A stretch of 64,000 bases of DNA from Novosphingobium lindaniclasticum LE124 (GTDB lineage Bacteria > Pseudomonadota > Alphaproteobacteria > Sphingomonadales > Sphingomonadaceae). Positions 42,037 through 51,145 of the stretch are shown one piece after another (positions within the stretch are counted from its first letter, which is position 1; every line of letters begins with the position of its first letter). The notes below the pieces were generated by a model. That model made no database searches. It worked only from the letters and a program-made list of their open reading frames with translations, and was not told where the DNA came from. A program made the position numbers and the translations under genes. The DNA lies in NCBI RefSeq assembly GCF_000445125.1, contig NZ_ATHL01000076.1, forward strand, positions 288,501-352,500, given 5' to 3'.

Positions 42037-43914
42037 CTAGAAGATCCAGCGATACCCCGGCTTGGCGGTGACTTCCCGCACCGGCGCTGAAAGACCGGCG
42101 CCATGCTTCACGTCCTTGACGGTCTCCGGATCGACGAAACCATAGAACACGCCGCGGGAAGCGGACGCGCCGCGTTGCTCTACGTCGCCGATGTTGCGTG
42201 CCGTTCCCGAAAGAACGATGCCCTTGTCGTATTCGCCAAGGGCCAGCATGGAGGTCGCCGCCCGCGCCTTGTCCTTCAGCACGGTGTCGCCGCGCAGTAC
42301 CGTCAACCCGGAGATCACCGCGTCGTCGCGCACTTGCGCCTTGTCCATCACGACGGCGTGGTCCTCGATCCGCGCCCTGTCCGCTACGGTGCCGGAAATC
42401 ACACGCGCATAGGGACCGACATAGGCTTCTTTCGCAACCTCGGCATTCGGGCCGACCCAGCCGCCGCCATTGGGATGGCGGTGACCACCGGGAATGCCGT
42501 CGGGCGCGCCAGGCTGCCAGCGATCCGGCATGGCGCCGTCGAACTGGACCATCCACGGATAGCGGTAGATCGAATAATACGGCTGGTCCCAGCGGATCTT
42601 CTGCATCTGGGAAGGCGTAGCCATGACGACCAGATACAACCCGGTGTCACCCGACAATACCGCGATCGTGGCAGCTCCCTTTGCGCCGCGCTGGAGCGGG
42701 GTATAACGGCTCTTGCCGTCGGCGCCGACCGCGACCACGCCCCATCGCCAGTCCGATGCCGGCGGCGGCACCGTCTCCGGTTCGTCGGCCAGGCCCGGCA
42801 TCGAGGCGGCAGCGCTGTTCTGCTGGACGACGCCGCGGAAGGTCACCGTCACATTGTCGCGGCCAGCATCCGCATGGAGCTTGACCACGTTGTAGCCCCA
42901 GCGCTGCGGTGCCCAGAGTTCCGGCACGGCGAAGCGGCGGCGCTTCAGGTCGATCGGGTCGAGCACCGTGGCGGAGCGGATGTTCGCATCGGTGGTCTGG
43001 TCGTAGGATCCGTAGTTGCGCCGGAACACCGCACCCTGGTCGCTGCCGTCCGGGTTCGTATAATCCCAGTTGGCATTATGCAGCGCCCAATCTCCGAACA
43101 CGTCGTTGAGCCTGGCCTGGCTCCAGCCCTGGTTGGCTTGGAGCACGCTGAACGGATCGGCGGTGAGCCGCGCCGGATCCTGCTTGCCTGGTGCGGTTCG
43201 CCAGATCGCGTTGACCGCCTCGAACCCGTAGGTGTCTTTCAGGTACTCCAGGAACTGCCAGTTGCAATAGCGGCTGCGGGTAGAGCCGTAGTAGAGGTGC
43301 GGGTACTGCTTGAGCAGGACCGAACAATGCGTATTTTCGCGGAATTCCGGCAGTTGCACCGTCATCCAGTTGGCATGGCTCTCGAACAGCCAGCCGGTGT
43401 AGGGCGAGTCCATCAGGCGGCCCGTGGCGGCCTGGAGTGCATGAGTCAGTTCGTGAGCCAGTCCGAAGCGATCCTTCAGCGCGGCAGGGTCGATCCACAT
43501 GCCCATGTGGCCGAGTTCGTCCGCGCCGCCGGTCAAGCCGTAGCCTACTCCGACATAGGCGTTGACCTTGAACTTGGCCGCCGAGCCGCAATGCGGCTCG
43601 GGAAACTTGAGCGTGTCCAGAAAATAGGTCCAGACATACTCCAGATACTGGGCGGCAGCCTGGGCGACCGCAGGCTCCACCGTTCCCGGCTTCCAATGGA
43701 GAGCGAAATGCGCGCTCTCCATCTGGACGGGAAGCGCGGAATTGGCCGCGTCCGAGGGATCGGTGGCGGCGACCTTCCAGTCTCCGGCGGTGCAGGCTTC
43801 CTTGCCCGGCGCCTGCGCGAGGACGGGTGCCGAGAAAGCGGGAACGGCAGCGAGCGTCGCTCCCGAAAGAAGAACTGCAAGCGCGGATCGTGGGAAGATC
43901 GCCTTCATGGTCAA
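42037..43914 (-). CDS. Svx/AvrXca-family exported zinc metallopeptidase-like protein
   Basis: The 625-residue protein has a signal peptide (ending VLAQ, residue 34). A gluzincin-like centre follows: HELTH at residues 154-158 in GLAHELTHALQAATG and the third ligand Glu178 in WLFESHANWM. SRYCNWQFLEYLKDTYG and WDYTNPDG are in the middle part. The C-terminus (about 495-590) has hexapeptide-repeat left-handed beta-helix sequence (NAEVAKEAYVGPYARVISG, ARIEDHAVVMDKAQVRDDAV). This matches Svx/AvrXca proteins of soft-rot and Xanthomonas pathogens. Svx has been described as a metallopeptidase that probably targets plant extensins (recalled, not checked). The start overlaps the DUF5695 stop (ATGA), so both belong to the S9-DUF5695-Svx operon. 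Confidence 0.87.
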   Translation of the reverse strand: MTMKAIFPRSALAVLLSGATLAAVPAFSAPVLAQAPGKEACTAGDWKVAATDPSDAANSALPVQMESAHFALHWKPGTVEPAVAQAAAQYLEYVWTYFLDTLKFPEPHCGSAAKFKVNAYVGVGYGLTGGADELGHMGMWIDPAALKDRFGLAHELTHALQAATGRLMDSPYTGWLFESHANWMTVQLPEFRENTHCSVLLKQYPHLYYGSTRSRYCNWQFLEYLKDTYGFEAVNAIWRTAPGKQDPARLTADPFSVLQANQGWSQARLNDVFGDWALHNANWDYTNPDGSDQGAVFRRNYGSYDQTTDANIRSATVLDPIDLKRRRFAVPELWAPQRWGYNVVKLHADAGRDNVTVTFRGVVQQNSAAASMPGLADEPETVPPPASDWRWGVVAVGADGKSRYTPLQRGAKGAATIAVLSGDTGLYLVVMATPSQMQKIRWDQPYYSIYRYPWMVQFDGAMPDRWQPGAPDGIPGGHRHPNGGGWVGPNAEVAKEAYVGPYARVISGTVADRARIEDHAVVMDKAQVRDDAVISGLTVLRGDTVLKDKARAATSMLALGEYDKGIVLSGTARNIGDVEQRGASASRGVFYGFVDPETVKDVKHGAGLSAPVREVTAKPGYRWIF

Positions 43915-46670
43915 CGCGGGCTCAAGGTGACGGTGGTTTCGCCGCTGCCCAGCGGGATGGCGTAACCGCCGCGATCCGCCGTGCCCGCATCCGCGGCATA
44001 AGTCTTGCCGCCGGCCGTGGTGGTTTCGAACAGCAGGCGCGCGGTCGGCGCAGCGGTCGAGGCCGGATCGAGGGTGAGCACGACCTTGCCGGTCTTCGCG
44101 TCATAATCGGCGCTCTTGATGCGTCCTGCTTCCAGCGTGACCCACAGGCCGGCCGGCGCGATGAAGAGACGGCGACGGGCGCCGTCCTTCGGTTCGACGC
44201 GAACCTTGCCGCCCTTCGCCGTGAGATCTCCGCCGAAGCCCAGCCAGCCGAACTTCGCGTCGTTCACCACATAAGTCGCCGAAGTGATGGCGTGGCCGTA
44301 GAAGCCCATACCATAGTCTCCGGTGATGGCGTCCCACTTCATCATGTCCGGCCAGGCGTGGAACGCGGCGGAGCCGAAACCCTTCTGGTCGACATTGGTG
44401 ATCCCGCCCATCATGCCGCCATAGGCGACGCGCAGCAGGTGCAGGTCGGTGGGGTTCTGGCGATAGGCGTCGAACAGCGGCACGGCATTGAGCGCGGAGC
44501 CGTAGTGATGGATCTGCCGCTCGATGCGCGAGACCTTGCCGCCATAGAGGAAGTCCCAGTAGCGCCGGGCATTGCCGTTGTAGCCCCAGCTCGGGATCGT
44601 CGGATCATAGCCGAGGATCACTTCGCGGGTGATGTCCGCCTGCGGCTGATAACCGAAGTAGCGCATCCAGGCGTAGACTTCCGGCTGGCCGGTCGAATCC
44701 CAGGCCATTTCGCTGCCGAACGGGAACTTTAGCGTGCGCCAGTGATCGGCGCGGCCCTTCATCAGGCCTTCCATTTCGGTGGCCTCGGTGGTCAGGCCTT
44801 CGCGCTTCAGGTCCTTCAGGACGTCCAGGAAGATATCGCCCTCCATCTGGCCGAACTGCGCGTAATAGGGCGCATCGCGCATCATCGCGACCGAGGTGCG
44901 GTAGGCCCACTCGAGGTAGAACTTCCAATCGTGCTGCTTGACCAGCCCCTGGTTGTCCCGCGCGAGGCGGTAGAGCACCCAGTGACCGATGGCGACGTGG
45001 GGGTAGTTGTAGGAGCGGCCGAGGTCGTTCGAATCCTTCTTCGACCAGGCCGTCCAGTTCTTCCAGTTGATGCCGGGATCATAGTAGTTCGGGAACTCGG
45101 TGGGCTCGTAGTAGAAGAGGCTTTTCTTCACGGCGCCCGCCTGCGGCCCGTCCTTCACCTGGAGGTGGCCGAGAACCGTCTGGTTGACCATGGTTTCCAG
45201 CTTGGCGACTTCCTCGGGGTTCGGATTGTCGAGCTGCTTCATGATCGCTGCCACCCACGATCCGGCGCCGCCCTCGTCGCTCATGCCGGCCACCCATACG
45301 CGGCCGTCCTGGGTCAGGATCTTGTTCTCCTCCCGGTCGTAGGAGAGGATCGCAGGACTGCGGTGGAAGGGATCGTTCTTGCCTTCGAACCACTGCTCGG
45401 TCGTCGTGAAGCGGCCGATGTCGGCCATGACCTGCTCCAGCGGCTTGGTGATGTAGTAGCTGACGGTCTGCTTCTGCCCGTCGGCATAGGTGACGGTCAG
45501 GCGGGCCTGGCCCCAGCCCGAGGCCTTGATCCGATAGCGCGCCCAGTCGCTTCCGCTCTTCTCGGAGGTCGCGGTGAGAGCGCCTGCGGGGAAGGATTCG
45601 ATCTTCGCGACTTTGCTGGGCGTCTTCAGGAAGAGGCTGGCGGTCTGGTCGGTGGGCACGACATAGCCGGGGATGCCCACGGCGACGGGACGCTTGTTGG
45701 CGACGAGCGTGTCCTCGATAGCGCGGATGCTGGGCGCAGTCACGAAGCGCAGCCCGATCGTGCGGCTCTCACCCGGTGCGAGCGTGATGCTGGTCGGTTC
45801 GTTCCATTGCTGGCCCGCCTTGGCCCATTCCTTCTCGGCAAAGCCCTTGCTGGCCACGGTCCAGTCGTAGAAGCCTTCGGAGACCTGGCTGCGCTGGCTC
45901 CTGTCGGTGAAGATGTCGCCCTTGGGTGCGGCGCGCGCTTCCAGAACGGGACGATAGGCTTCCAGCGGCGTTCCCTTTTCAGGCAGCACCAGCAGGGCCG
46001 GGCCTTGTCCGTTCAGCCGCGTGACCTGAAGGTAACCCGCGTCCCGGCCGATATAGGGATCGACGAAGCTCGCCTGGGCATGCGCCTGGTCGAGGTCGCG
46101 GTCGAGAATGATGTTGTCGAACACCATGGGCATGCCGAGCCCGCCGATCTCGACAGCCTCGCTGCCGGTGTTGACGAGAGTGAAGCGCAGGGCCAGCACG
46201 CCCGCTTCGTTCACCCAGCGGCGCTCGACGCGCAGCGGGATACCCGCGCCCATCGAAGCGGTGATGTCGGCTGCGGCGAGCACGCCGGGAGCGGTCGTCA
46301 GCGCGGCGATCTGCTTGCGGGCATGGGCGGAGGAGAAGTCCTGCCAGTCGGTTCCCGCCGTCTTGAGGCGAATATGAATGTCGCCGATGTGGACGTAGCC
46401 GTCGCCGGCACGCTCCGCCTCTCGCCCGGCCGGAACGAAGTCGAAGGCGCCGTCGCCCTTTGGCGAGAGGTGCGACAGCGTCTGCGTGTCGGCCCGCAAT
46501 GCCAGGTCGAAGGCAGGGGTCTGCATCGCGGTCTGCTGGATCGGCGGGAAGACCTTTTTCGGCTTCTGCGCTTCGCCTTCCTCGGCGTAGGCGGCCGTCG
46601 CAGGCAGCAGGGTCGGGAGAGTGCCGAGCACCAGGGCAACGAGCGGCAGGGGCTTCAGAAGGCGCTTCAT
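43911..46670 (-). CDS. DUF5695-domain exported protein, probable carbohydrate-active enzyme
   Basis: The 919-residue protein has a signal peptide (ending AYAEEG near 30). Beta-rich N-terminal domains (about 40-420; PLRVERRWVNEAGVLALRF, SITLAPGESRTIGLRFVTAP) precede a helical, aromatic-rich catalytic-like domain (about 430-800). That domain includes VAGMSDEGGAGSWVAAIMKQ, YPHVAIGHWVLYRLARDN, FAQMEGD-like QFGQMEGDIFLDVL and EVYAWMRYFGYQPQAD. A C-terminal beta domain follows. This architecture resembles alpha/alpha-barrel glycosidases, but no activity is established for DUF5695 that I know of. It is 19 bases downstream of the S9 peptidase gene and overlaps the Svx gene start, so it acts with two peptidases. 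Confidence 0.82.
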   Translation of the reverse strand: MKRLLKPLPLVALVLGTLPTLLPATAAYAEEGEAQKPKKVFPPIQQTAMQTPAFDLALRADTQTLSHLSPKGDGAFDFVPAGREAERAGDGYVHIGDIHIRLKTAGTDWQDFSSAHARKQIAALTTAPGVLAAADITASMGAGIPLRVERRWVNEAGVLALRFTLVNTGSEAVEIGGLGMPMVFDNIILDRDLDQAHAQASFVDPYIGRDAGYLQVTRLNGQGPALLVLPEKGTPLEAYRPVLEARAAPKGDIFTDRSQRSQVSEGFYDWTVASKGFAEKEWAKAGQQWNEPTSITLAPGESRTIGLRFVTAPSIRAIEDTLVANKRPVAVGIPGYVVPTDQTASLFLKTPSKVAKIESFPAGALTATSEKSGSDWARYRIKASGWGQARLTVTYADGQKQTVSYYITKPLEQVMADIGRFTTTEQWFEGKNDPFHRSPAILSYDREENKILTQDGRVWVAGMSDEGGAGSWVAAIMKQLDNPNPEEVAKLETMVNQTVLGHLQVKDGPQAGAVKKSLFYYEPTEFPNYYDPGINWKNWTAWSKKDSNDLGRSYNYPHVAIGHWVLYRLARDNQGLVKQHDWKFYLEWAYRTSVAMMRDAPYYAQFGQMEGDIFLDVLKDLKREGLTTEATEMEGLMKGRADHWRTLKFPFGSEMAWDSTGQPEVYAWMRYFGYQPQADITREVILGYDPTIPSWGYNGNARRYWDFLYGGKVSRIERQIHHYGSALNAVPLFDAYRQNPTDLHLLRVAYGGMMGGITNVDQKGFGSAAFHAWPDMMKWDAITGDYGMGFYGHAITSATYVVNDAKFGWLGFGGDLTAKGGKVRVEPKDGARRRLFIAPAGLWVTLEAGRIKSADYDAKTGKVVLTLDPASTAAPTARLLFETTTAGGKTYAADAGTADRGGYAIPLGSGETTVTLSPR

Positions 46671-46689
46671 GTCATGTCCTCGCGGGAGA

Positions 46690-49050
46690 TTACGGGGCTG
46701 TCTTGGCAGCAGGAGCGGCCACCTTGACAGGGCCGAGAGCGGGCGGCGTTTCGCCGAGTAGATATTGGGTGAAGTAGTCGCGCAGCTTCTTCCAGAAGAA
46801 CGGGCGGTAGACGTTGTGGGTGGCGTTGGGCATGACGATCAGGTCGACGTCCCGCCCGGCATCCATCAGCGCCTTGGCAAGGCGATAGCTTTCGGTGACC
46901 GGCACGTTGTCGTCGATGTCGCCGTGGACCAGCAGCAGGTGCCCCTTGAGCTGGCCGGCGACCGTCATGTTCGAATTGCGCTGCCAGGTCGCCTCGTCGG
47001 CATACCCCATCGAGACTTCCGGCCACCAGGCCTTGTCGAGCCTGAGGTCGTGATTACCCGAAGAGGAGACGCCCACCTTGAAGAAGTCCGGCCGGCGCAG
47101 GACGAAACGCGCGGTGTCGTAGCCGCCTGCCGAACCGCCGAACACGCCGACGCGGTTCACGTCCATATAGGGGTACTTCGCGGCCATCTGCCGGATCAGC
47201 GCGATGTGATCGTCCAGCCCCACTTCACCGAGGTTCTGGAAGGCAGGCAGGCGAAACTTCTGTCCGCGCCGCGAGGTGCCGGTGCCGTCGATCATGACGA
47301 CGACGGCACCGATCTGCGCCACGCTGTTGCCGGCGACGCGGCGGGCCTCCGACCAGGTCGCGGGAACGTCGGTCGTCGTCGGTCCGGTATAGACGTTGTC
47401 GATGATCGGGTAGCGCCGTTTCGGATCGAAGTTCGCCGGACGAAAGATCATGCCGTAGATCGGCGTCTTGCCATCGGCTGCCAAGCCCTGGAACGGCTCG
47501 GGCTGGGTATAGCCGGTCGCGCGCAGGCGACTGTCGTCGGCCTGGGCCAGTTCCCTGACGATCCTGCCGGTCGCGCCGTCCCGCAGAACCGCGCGGGTGG
47601 GCGATGTCGGGCTGGACATCTGATCGACGATCCACTTGCCGTCCGGGGAGACCGAGGCATCGTGATCCAGCGGCTCGGGCGTGAGTTCGAGTGGTTCCCC
47701 GCCCTGCGCCGGCACGCGATAAAGCGCGCGCCAGTAAGGATTGCGTGACTTCTCGCGCCCGACACCCGTAACGATGAGCGAGGACTTGTCCTGCGCCACG
47801 TTATCGACGGAGAGCACTTCCCATTCGCCCGTGGTCAGCGCACGCCCCCCGTCCGGCGCATCCGGCGTGACGAGATAGAGCTGGGCCCAGCCGCTGCGCT
47901 CGGAGATCGAGAGTTCGCCGCCGAGTTCCGGCGAGGGAAAGATCATGCTGGAGGTGACGGTGACTACCGGCTTCACCGCTTCATGGGCAACGATCCTGGC
48001 CGCGCCCGTCGCCGGATCGGCAAGATAGACCGCCTGCTGCTTGTACCCGCGCTCGGTCCAGAGCATGCGGACCTTGCCGTCCTGCCAGCCCATGTCCGGC
48101 GGCGAGGGATAGAGGATGGACTCGGAAGGCACCTGCAGCGGCACGATCCGGGCCTTGCCGGTCTTCATCGCGTCCTTCACGTCGATCACCAGACGTGCCG
48201 CCTGCGGCAGCTCCTCGGCGCCGGCCAGCGGATATATGTAGCTGAAGCTGCGCGGATAGAGGCTGCCCGGCGGGTTCTGCTGGGTGATCGAGAGCTTCTT
48301 GACGTCGCGGGTATCGAGCCGCCACGTCAGGAGATAACGCCCATCGGGCGACCATTGCGCCGAAACCGGCATGACCGGTTCTTCGGTGCCTTCGCGCAGG
48401 ATGTCGGCGAGTTGCGGGATCGAACGGCCATAGGGCTGCTCCCTTGTACCGTCGGTGGTAAGCGCGACCTCTTTGCCACTGGCGATATCCACGGCATGAA
48501 GGTTGTAACCCCGCGCCACGATTCTGGTCTTGCCGTCAGGCGAAAGAAGATCGACTTCCTTGTGGTCCGCCTTTTCCATCTGCACAGCCCTGCCCGCAGT
48601 ATCGAGGCTCCAGAGAGCGCCGTCGAACGCGCGGAAACGGACTTCGTTCTTGCCGGGGTCGTAGTCCACTTCGGCTATGCGCGCTTCGTCCACTGTGACC
48701 ACAGCCCCCTTCGCGGCAGAGAGCGCCGCGAGCAGCGTGGCCGTGGACGTGATCTCTCGCGGTTGCTCTCCGGGAAGCGCCAGGAAGAGATAGCGCTGGT
48801 CGAGCCGGTTCCCGGTTCGATAAAACAGCCCTCCTTCCACGAAACGCGGGACGATATCGGCGTTGTCGATCAGATCGCCAAGGGCGGGCCCGAGATACTT
48901 CTCGGCATCCGAATAGCGCTGTTCGATGCTCGGCACCGCAGCGACGCTTGCCGGAGCCCGCACTTGCGCCGCGATCGGCTGGGACAGACCTGCCCATGCC
49001 AGCGCGACGAGACTGATGGATTTCGCCAGAGGCAGGATCGAAGCACGCAC
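46690..49050 (-). CDS. S9-family prolyl oligopeptidase/DPP IV-like serine peptidase, exported
   Basis: The 786-residue protein has a signal peptide (ending IAAQ, residue 28), a DPP IV-type beta-propeller (about 60-520; SPDGKTRIVARGYNLHAVDI, QWSPDGRYLLTWRLDTR, SPDGKWIVDQMSS) and an alpha/beta-hydrolase domain. The triad is Ser640 in VGVFGGSAGGYDTAR, Asp713 in HGDIDDNVPV and His745 in PNATHNVYRP. S9 peptidases cleave after proline in short peptides. It heads the leftward S9-DUF5695-Svx operon and is divergent from the GH43 gene, with GTATAC-type boxes between. A proline-specific exopeptidase beside an Svx peptidase and a GH43 suggests proline/hydroxyproline-rich glycoprotein breakdown. Confidence 0.9.
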   Translation of the reverse strand: MRASILPLAKSISLVALAWAGLSQPIAAQVRAPASVAAVPSIEQRYSDAEKYLGPALGDLIDNADIVPRFVEGGLFYRTGNRLDQRYLFLALPGEQPREITSTATLLAALSAAKGAVVTVDEARIAEVDYDPGKNEVRFRAFDGALWSLDTAGRAVQMEKADHKEVDLLSPDGKTRIVARGYNLHAVDIASGKEVALTTDGTREQPYGRSIPQLADILREGTEEPVMPVSAQWSPDGRYLLTWRLDTRDVKKLSITQQNPPGSLYPRSFSYIYPLAGAEELPQAARLVIDVKDAMKTGKARIVPLQVPSESILYPSPPDMGWQDGKVRMLWTERGYKQQAVYLADPATGAARIVAHEAVKPVVTVTSSMIFPSPELGGELSISERSGWAQLYLVTPDAPDGGRALTTGEWEVLSVDNVAQDKSSLIVTGVGREKSRNPYWRALYRVPAQGGEPLELTPEPLDHDASVSPDGKWIVDQMSSPTSPTRAVLRDGATGRIVRELAQADDSRLRATGYTQPEPFQGLAADGKTPIYGMIFRPANFDPKRRYPIIDNVYTGPTTTDVPATWSEARRVAGNSVAQIGAVVVMIDGTGTSRRGQKFRLPAFQNLGEVGLDDHIALIRQMAAKYPYMDVNRVGVFGGSAGGYDTARFVLRRPDFFKVGVSSSGNHDLRLDKAWWPEVSMGYADEATWQRNSNMTVAGQLKGHLLLVHGDIDDNVPVTESYRLAKALMDAGRDVDLIVMPNATHNVYRPFFWKKLRDYFTQYLLGETPPALGPVKVAAPAAKTAP

Positions 49051-49122
49051 GGCAACATTTCGCTCGGTTGTTTCGGAAAGACGACATTGTCATGCCGCTC
49101 CAGCGTTCAGGAAGCAAGAACA

Positions 49123-49133
49123 ATATACGATAT
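49123..49133. promoter_or_regulatory. GTATAC-type box 1 (S9 peptidase side)
   Basis: ATATACGATAT, 73 bases upstream of the S9 peptidase start, shares TATACGATAT with two other sites at 49220-49233 and 51081-51093. It is the weakest palindrome of the three but the ten-base core is identical. Confidence 0.5.
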
Positions 49134-49219
49134 ATAATCAGTTCTCTGGATCGCTGCATCTGACGGCGAGCCGATGTCTTCCGATGGGAACCCATTGACG
49201 AAAGAGCCGGAGTACGGCC

Positions 49220-49233
49220 ATTGTATACGATAT
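49220..49233. promoter_or_regulatory. GTATAC-type box 2 (GH43 side)
   Basis: ATTGTATACGATAT lies 17 bases before the GH43 start. ATTGTATACGAT is an inverted repeat centred on GTATAC with one mismatched pair, the form expected for FCD-type GntR regulators. The position so close to the ribosome-binding site suits a repressor site. Confidence 0.55.
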
Positions 49234-49250
49234 TCGACAGGAGTATCGTT

Positions 49251-50903
49251 ATGCACAGGGTGGGCCGCGCAGGAAATGCAGTCGGACTGGCAAAGTCGAA
49301 CCGGCAACGGGTCATGCGGGCAATTGGCGGACTTTGGGTGGGTGCATCTGCTTTCGTCGCCCACGCCCAGGACGCGGCTCCCGTCAGCCGCGAAATCACA
49401 GTTCTGGGCAATCCCATACTGGCCGAGGGGGACTTCTACTCGACCGATCCCGCTCCGTTCGTGGCCGATGGCAAGCTCTGGATCCTGACCGGACGCGACG
49501 AAGCGGCCAGCGACGTCAACGACTTCATCATGCCGGAGTGGCAACTGCTGAAGACGGACGACCCCGCCTCCGGGAAGTGGACGCACTATCCGGCGATCAT
49601 CAAGCCGGAGAACGTCTTTTCCTGGGCGGAAAAGGCGCGCGCCTATGCCGGACAGATCGTCGAAGGGCCGAAGGGACCCGACGGGAGGAAGCGGTACTAT
49701 TTCTACGCGCCGGTGCTGGAAAAGAACAGCGACGCTGAAGATCGATTCGCCATCGGTGTCGCCGTCGCGGAAAGTCCTCTCGGTCCGTGGCGCGATGCTC
49801 ACCCCTCCGGACCGATCATCTCGCAGAAGGTTCCCGTCGCCAACAAGATCCAGAACATCGACCCGACAGTACTGATCGACGACGACTTCAGGGTCTACAT
49901 CTACTGGGGTACCTTTGGTCAGGTCCGGGGCATGGAACTGGCCCGTGACATGATCACGCCGAAGGGCCCCCAGCAGACCATCACCGGCCTGACCGGCTTC
50001 TTCGAGGCGCCCTGGATCATGAAGCGCAAGGGCACGTACTACATGCTCTATGCCGGCAACAATGCAGGACCCGGTTCCGAGTGCACTCCCGCAGTCTACC
50101 ATGCCTGCATTGCCTATGGCAGCGCGCCGTCGCCGATGGGGCCGTGGACCTATCGAGGCGTCGTGCTCAAGCCGGTATCCTCCACCACCTCTCATCCGGG
50201 CGCGGTGGAGTTCGGCGGTCAGTGGTATTTCGCCTATCACACGGCCGACGCCAAGGGCGGCGGCCATTTCCGCCGCAGCGTCGCGCTGGACAAGATGGCG
50301 TGGGACGACAGCGTCACGCCGGCCCGGATCCGTCCCGTGGAGCCGACCCGGCGCCCCCTGCCCGCACCGGCTCCCAGCCGGAACATCGCGCGAGCCGCGT
50401 GGGCAACCTCTTCCAACGACCCGCTGCCGGTGCAGTTCTGGATCAAGGCGCTGAACAACGGGGTCGTCAAGGAAGCGCCTCTCCCACCTGATATGTGGGG
50501 CAGCTGGTCTCCGAACAATCCGCCCAGCCAGTGGATCGAGTATCGGTGGGACGAGCCAGTGACGATCAACGCGTCGCGTATCTGGTTCTGGAACGACCAG
50601 CCCGCCGGATCGGGTGTCGGCGTTGCGCCGCCTGCGAAGTGGCATCTCGAATACTGGAGTTCCGCAGGCAAGCGCGGGTGGAAGCCGGTACCAAACCCTA
50701 GTTCTTACGGAACCGATCCGGGCACTTTTCAGAACGTCTCATTTGATAGGATCACGACACGCTGCCTGCGCGCCGTGATGGAAGCTTCGACGGACGGCAA
50801 GACCCATGCCGCTCTGGCCGTGCAGGAGTGGGAGGTAGATGCTCCCGCTCCCGCGCCTGTTCATATCCGCAGCGACGGTGCGCCTCCCCAGAACTGCTCG
50901 TAA
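49251..50903 (+). CDS. GH43 family glycosidase with C-terminal discoidin-like domain, exported
   Basis: ATG at 49251 follows AGGAG by seven bases; the in-frame ATG at 49221 overlaps the operator box. The 550-residue product has an export signal (ending AHAQ near 40). A five-bladed propeller has GH43 residues in YSTDPAPFVADGKLWILTG (base Asp), NIDPTVLIDDDFRVYIYWG (Asp) and GFFEAPWIMKRKGTYYMLYA (acid Glu). From about 385 a discoidin/F5-8-like carbohydrate-binding module follows (SQWIEYRWDEPVTINASRIW, ALAVQEWEVD). GH43 enzymes are mostly arabinofuranosidases or xylosidases. It is divergent from the S9-DUF5695-Svx operon and followed by a TonB receptor, which fits removal of arabinose from an imported glycoconjugate. 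Confidence 0.9.
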   Translation: MHRVGRAGNAVGLAKSNRQRVMRAIGGLWVGASAFVAHAQDAAPVSREITVLGNPILAEGDFYSTDPAPFVADGKLWILTGRDEAASDVNDFIMPEWQLLKTDDPASGKWTHYPAIIKPENVFSWAEKARAYAGQIVEGPKGPDGRKRYYFYAPVLEKNSDAEDRFAIGVAVAESPLGPWRDAHPSGPIISQKVPVANKIQNIDPTVLIDDDFRVYIYWGTFGQVRGMELARDMITPKGPQQTITGLTGFFEAPWIMKRKGTYYMLYAGNNAGPGSECTPAVYHACIAYGSAPSPMGPWTYRGVVLKPVSSTTSHPGAVEFGGQWYFAYHTADAKGGGHFRRSVALDKMAWDDSVTPARIRPVEPTRRPLPAPAPSRNIARAAWATSSNDPLPVQFWIKALNNGVVKEAPLPPDMWGSWSPNNPPSQWIEYRWDEPVTINASRIWFWNDQPAGSGVGVAPPAKWHLEYWSSAGKRGWKPVPNPSSYGTDPGTFQNVSFDRITTRCLRAVMEASTDGKTHAALAVQEWEVDAPAPAPVHIRSDGAPPQNCS

Positions 50904-50948
50904 GAGAGCCGAGCATCCGCCTGCGTTCTTGAGGAGGGACGGCCAACG

Positions 50949-50980
50949 AAAGGGGTGCGGGTCATGAACCTGCGCCCTTT
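50949..50980 (+). terminator. Imperfect hairpin between GH43 and TonB receptor
   Basis: AAAGGGGTGCGGGT pairs with ACCTGCGCCCTTT across a short loop, giving thirteen pairs with two G-U pairs and one bulge. It follows the GH43 stop by 46 bases. No long T-run follows, so termination is plausible but uncertain. It would separate GH43 from the receptor, which has its own operator box. Confidence 0.4.
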
Positions 50981-51080
50981 GTCGTACGCGCTTTTCAGAT
51001 CTTTCACCCACTGCCCTTTAGTCAGACAAAAATATTGCTGATCCGTCACAATTGCCTTGACTCGATACAGCGATCGTAGG

Positions 51081-51093
51081 ACGTATACGATAT
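51081..51093. promoter_or_regulatory. GTATAC-type box 3 (TonB receptor)
   Basis: ACGTATACGATAT shares the exact core TATACGATAT with boxes 1 and 2 and is 53 bases before the receptor start. A GATCGTAGGACGTATACGAT context adds an extra CGTA half-site. It indicates that the receptor shares a regulator with the GH43 and S9 genes. Confidence 0.55.
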
Positions 51094-51145
51094 AAACAGG
51101 GCATCGCGTCAAAGGGTGCCGGGGATCAAAACAGGGGGTTTTGCG

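Noticed and set aside
42103..43965. 620-residue plus-strand open frame
   Set aside because: Antisense to the Svx-family gene with its HELTH motif.
44742..46727. 661-residue plus-strand open frame
   Set aside because: Antisense to the DUF5695 gene, which has a signal peptide and operon overlaps; no domains seen.
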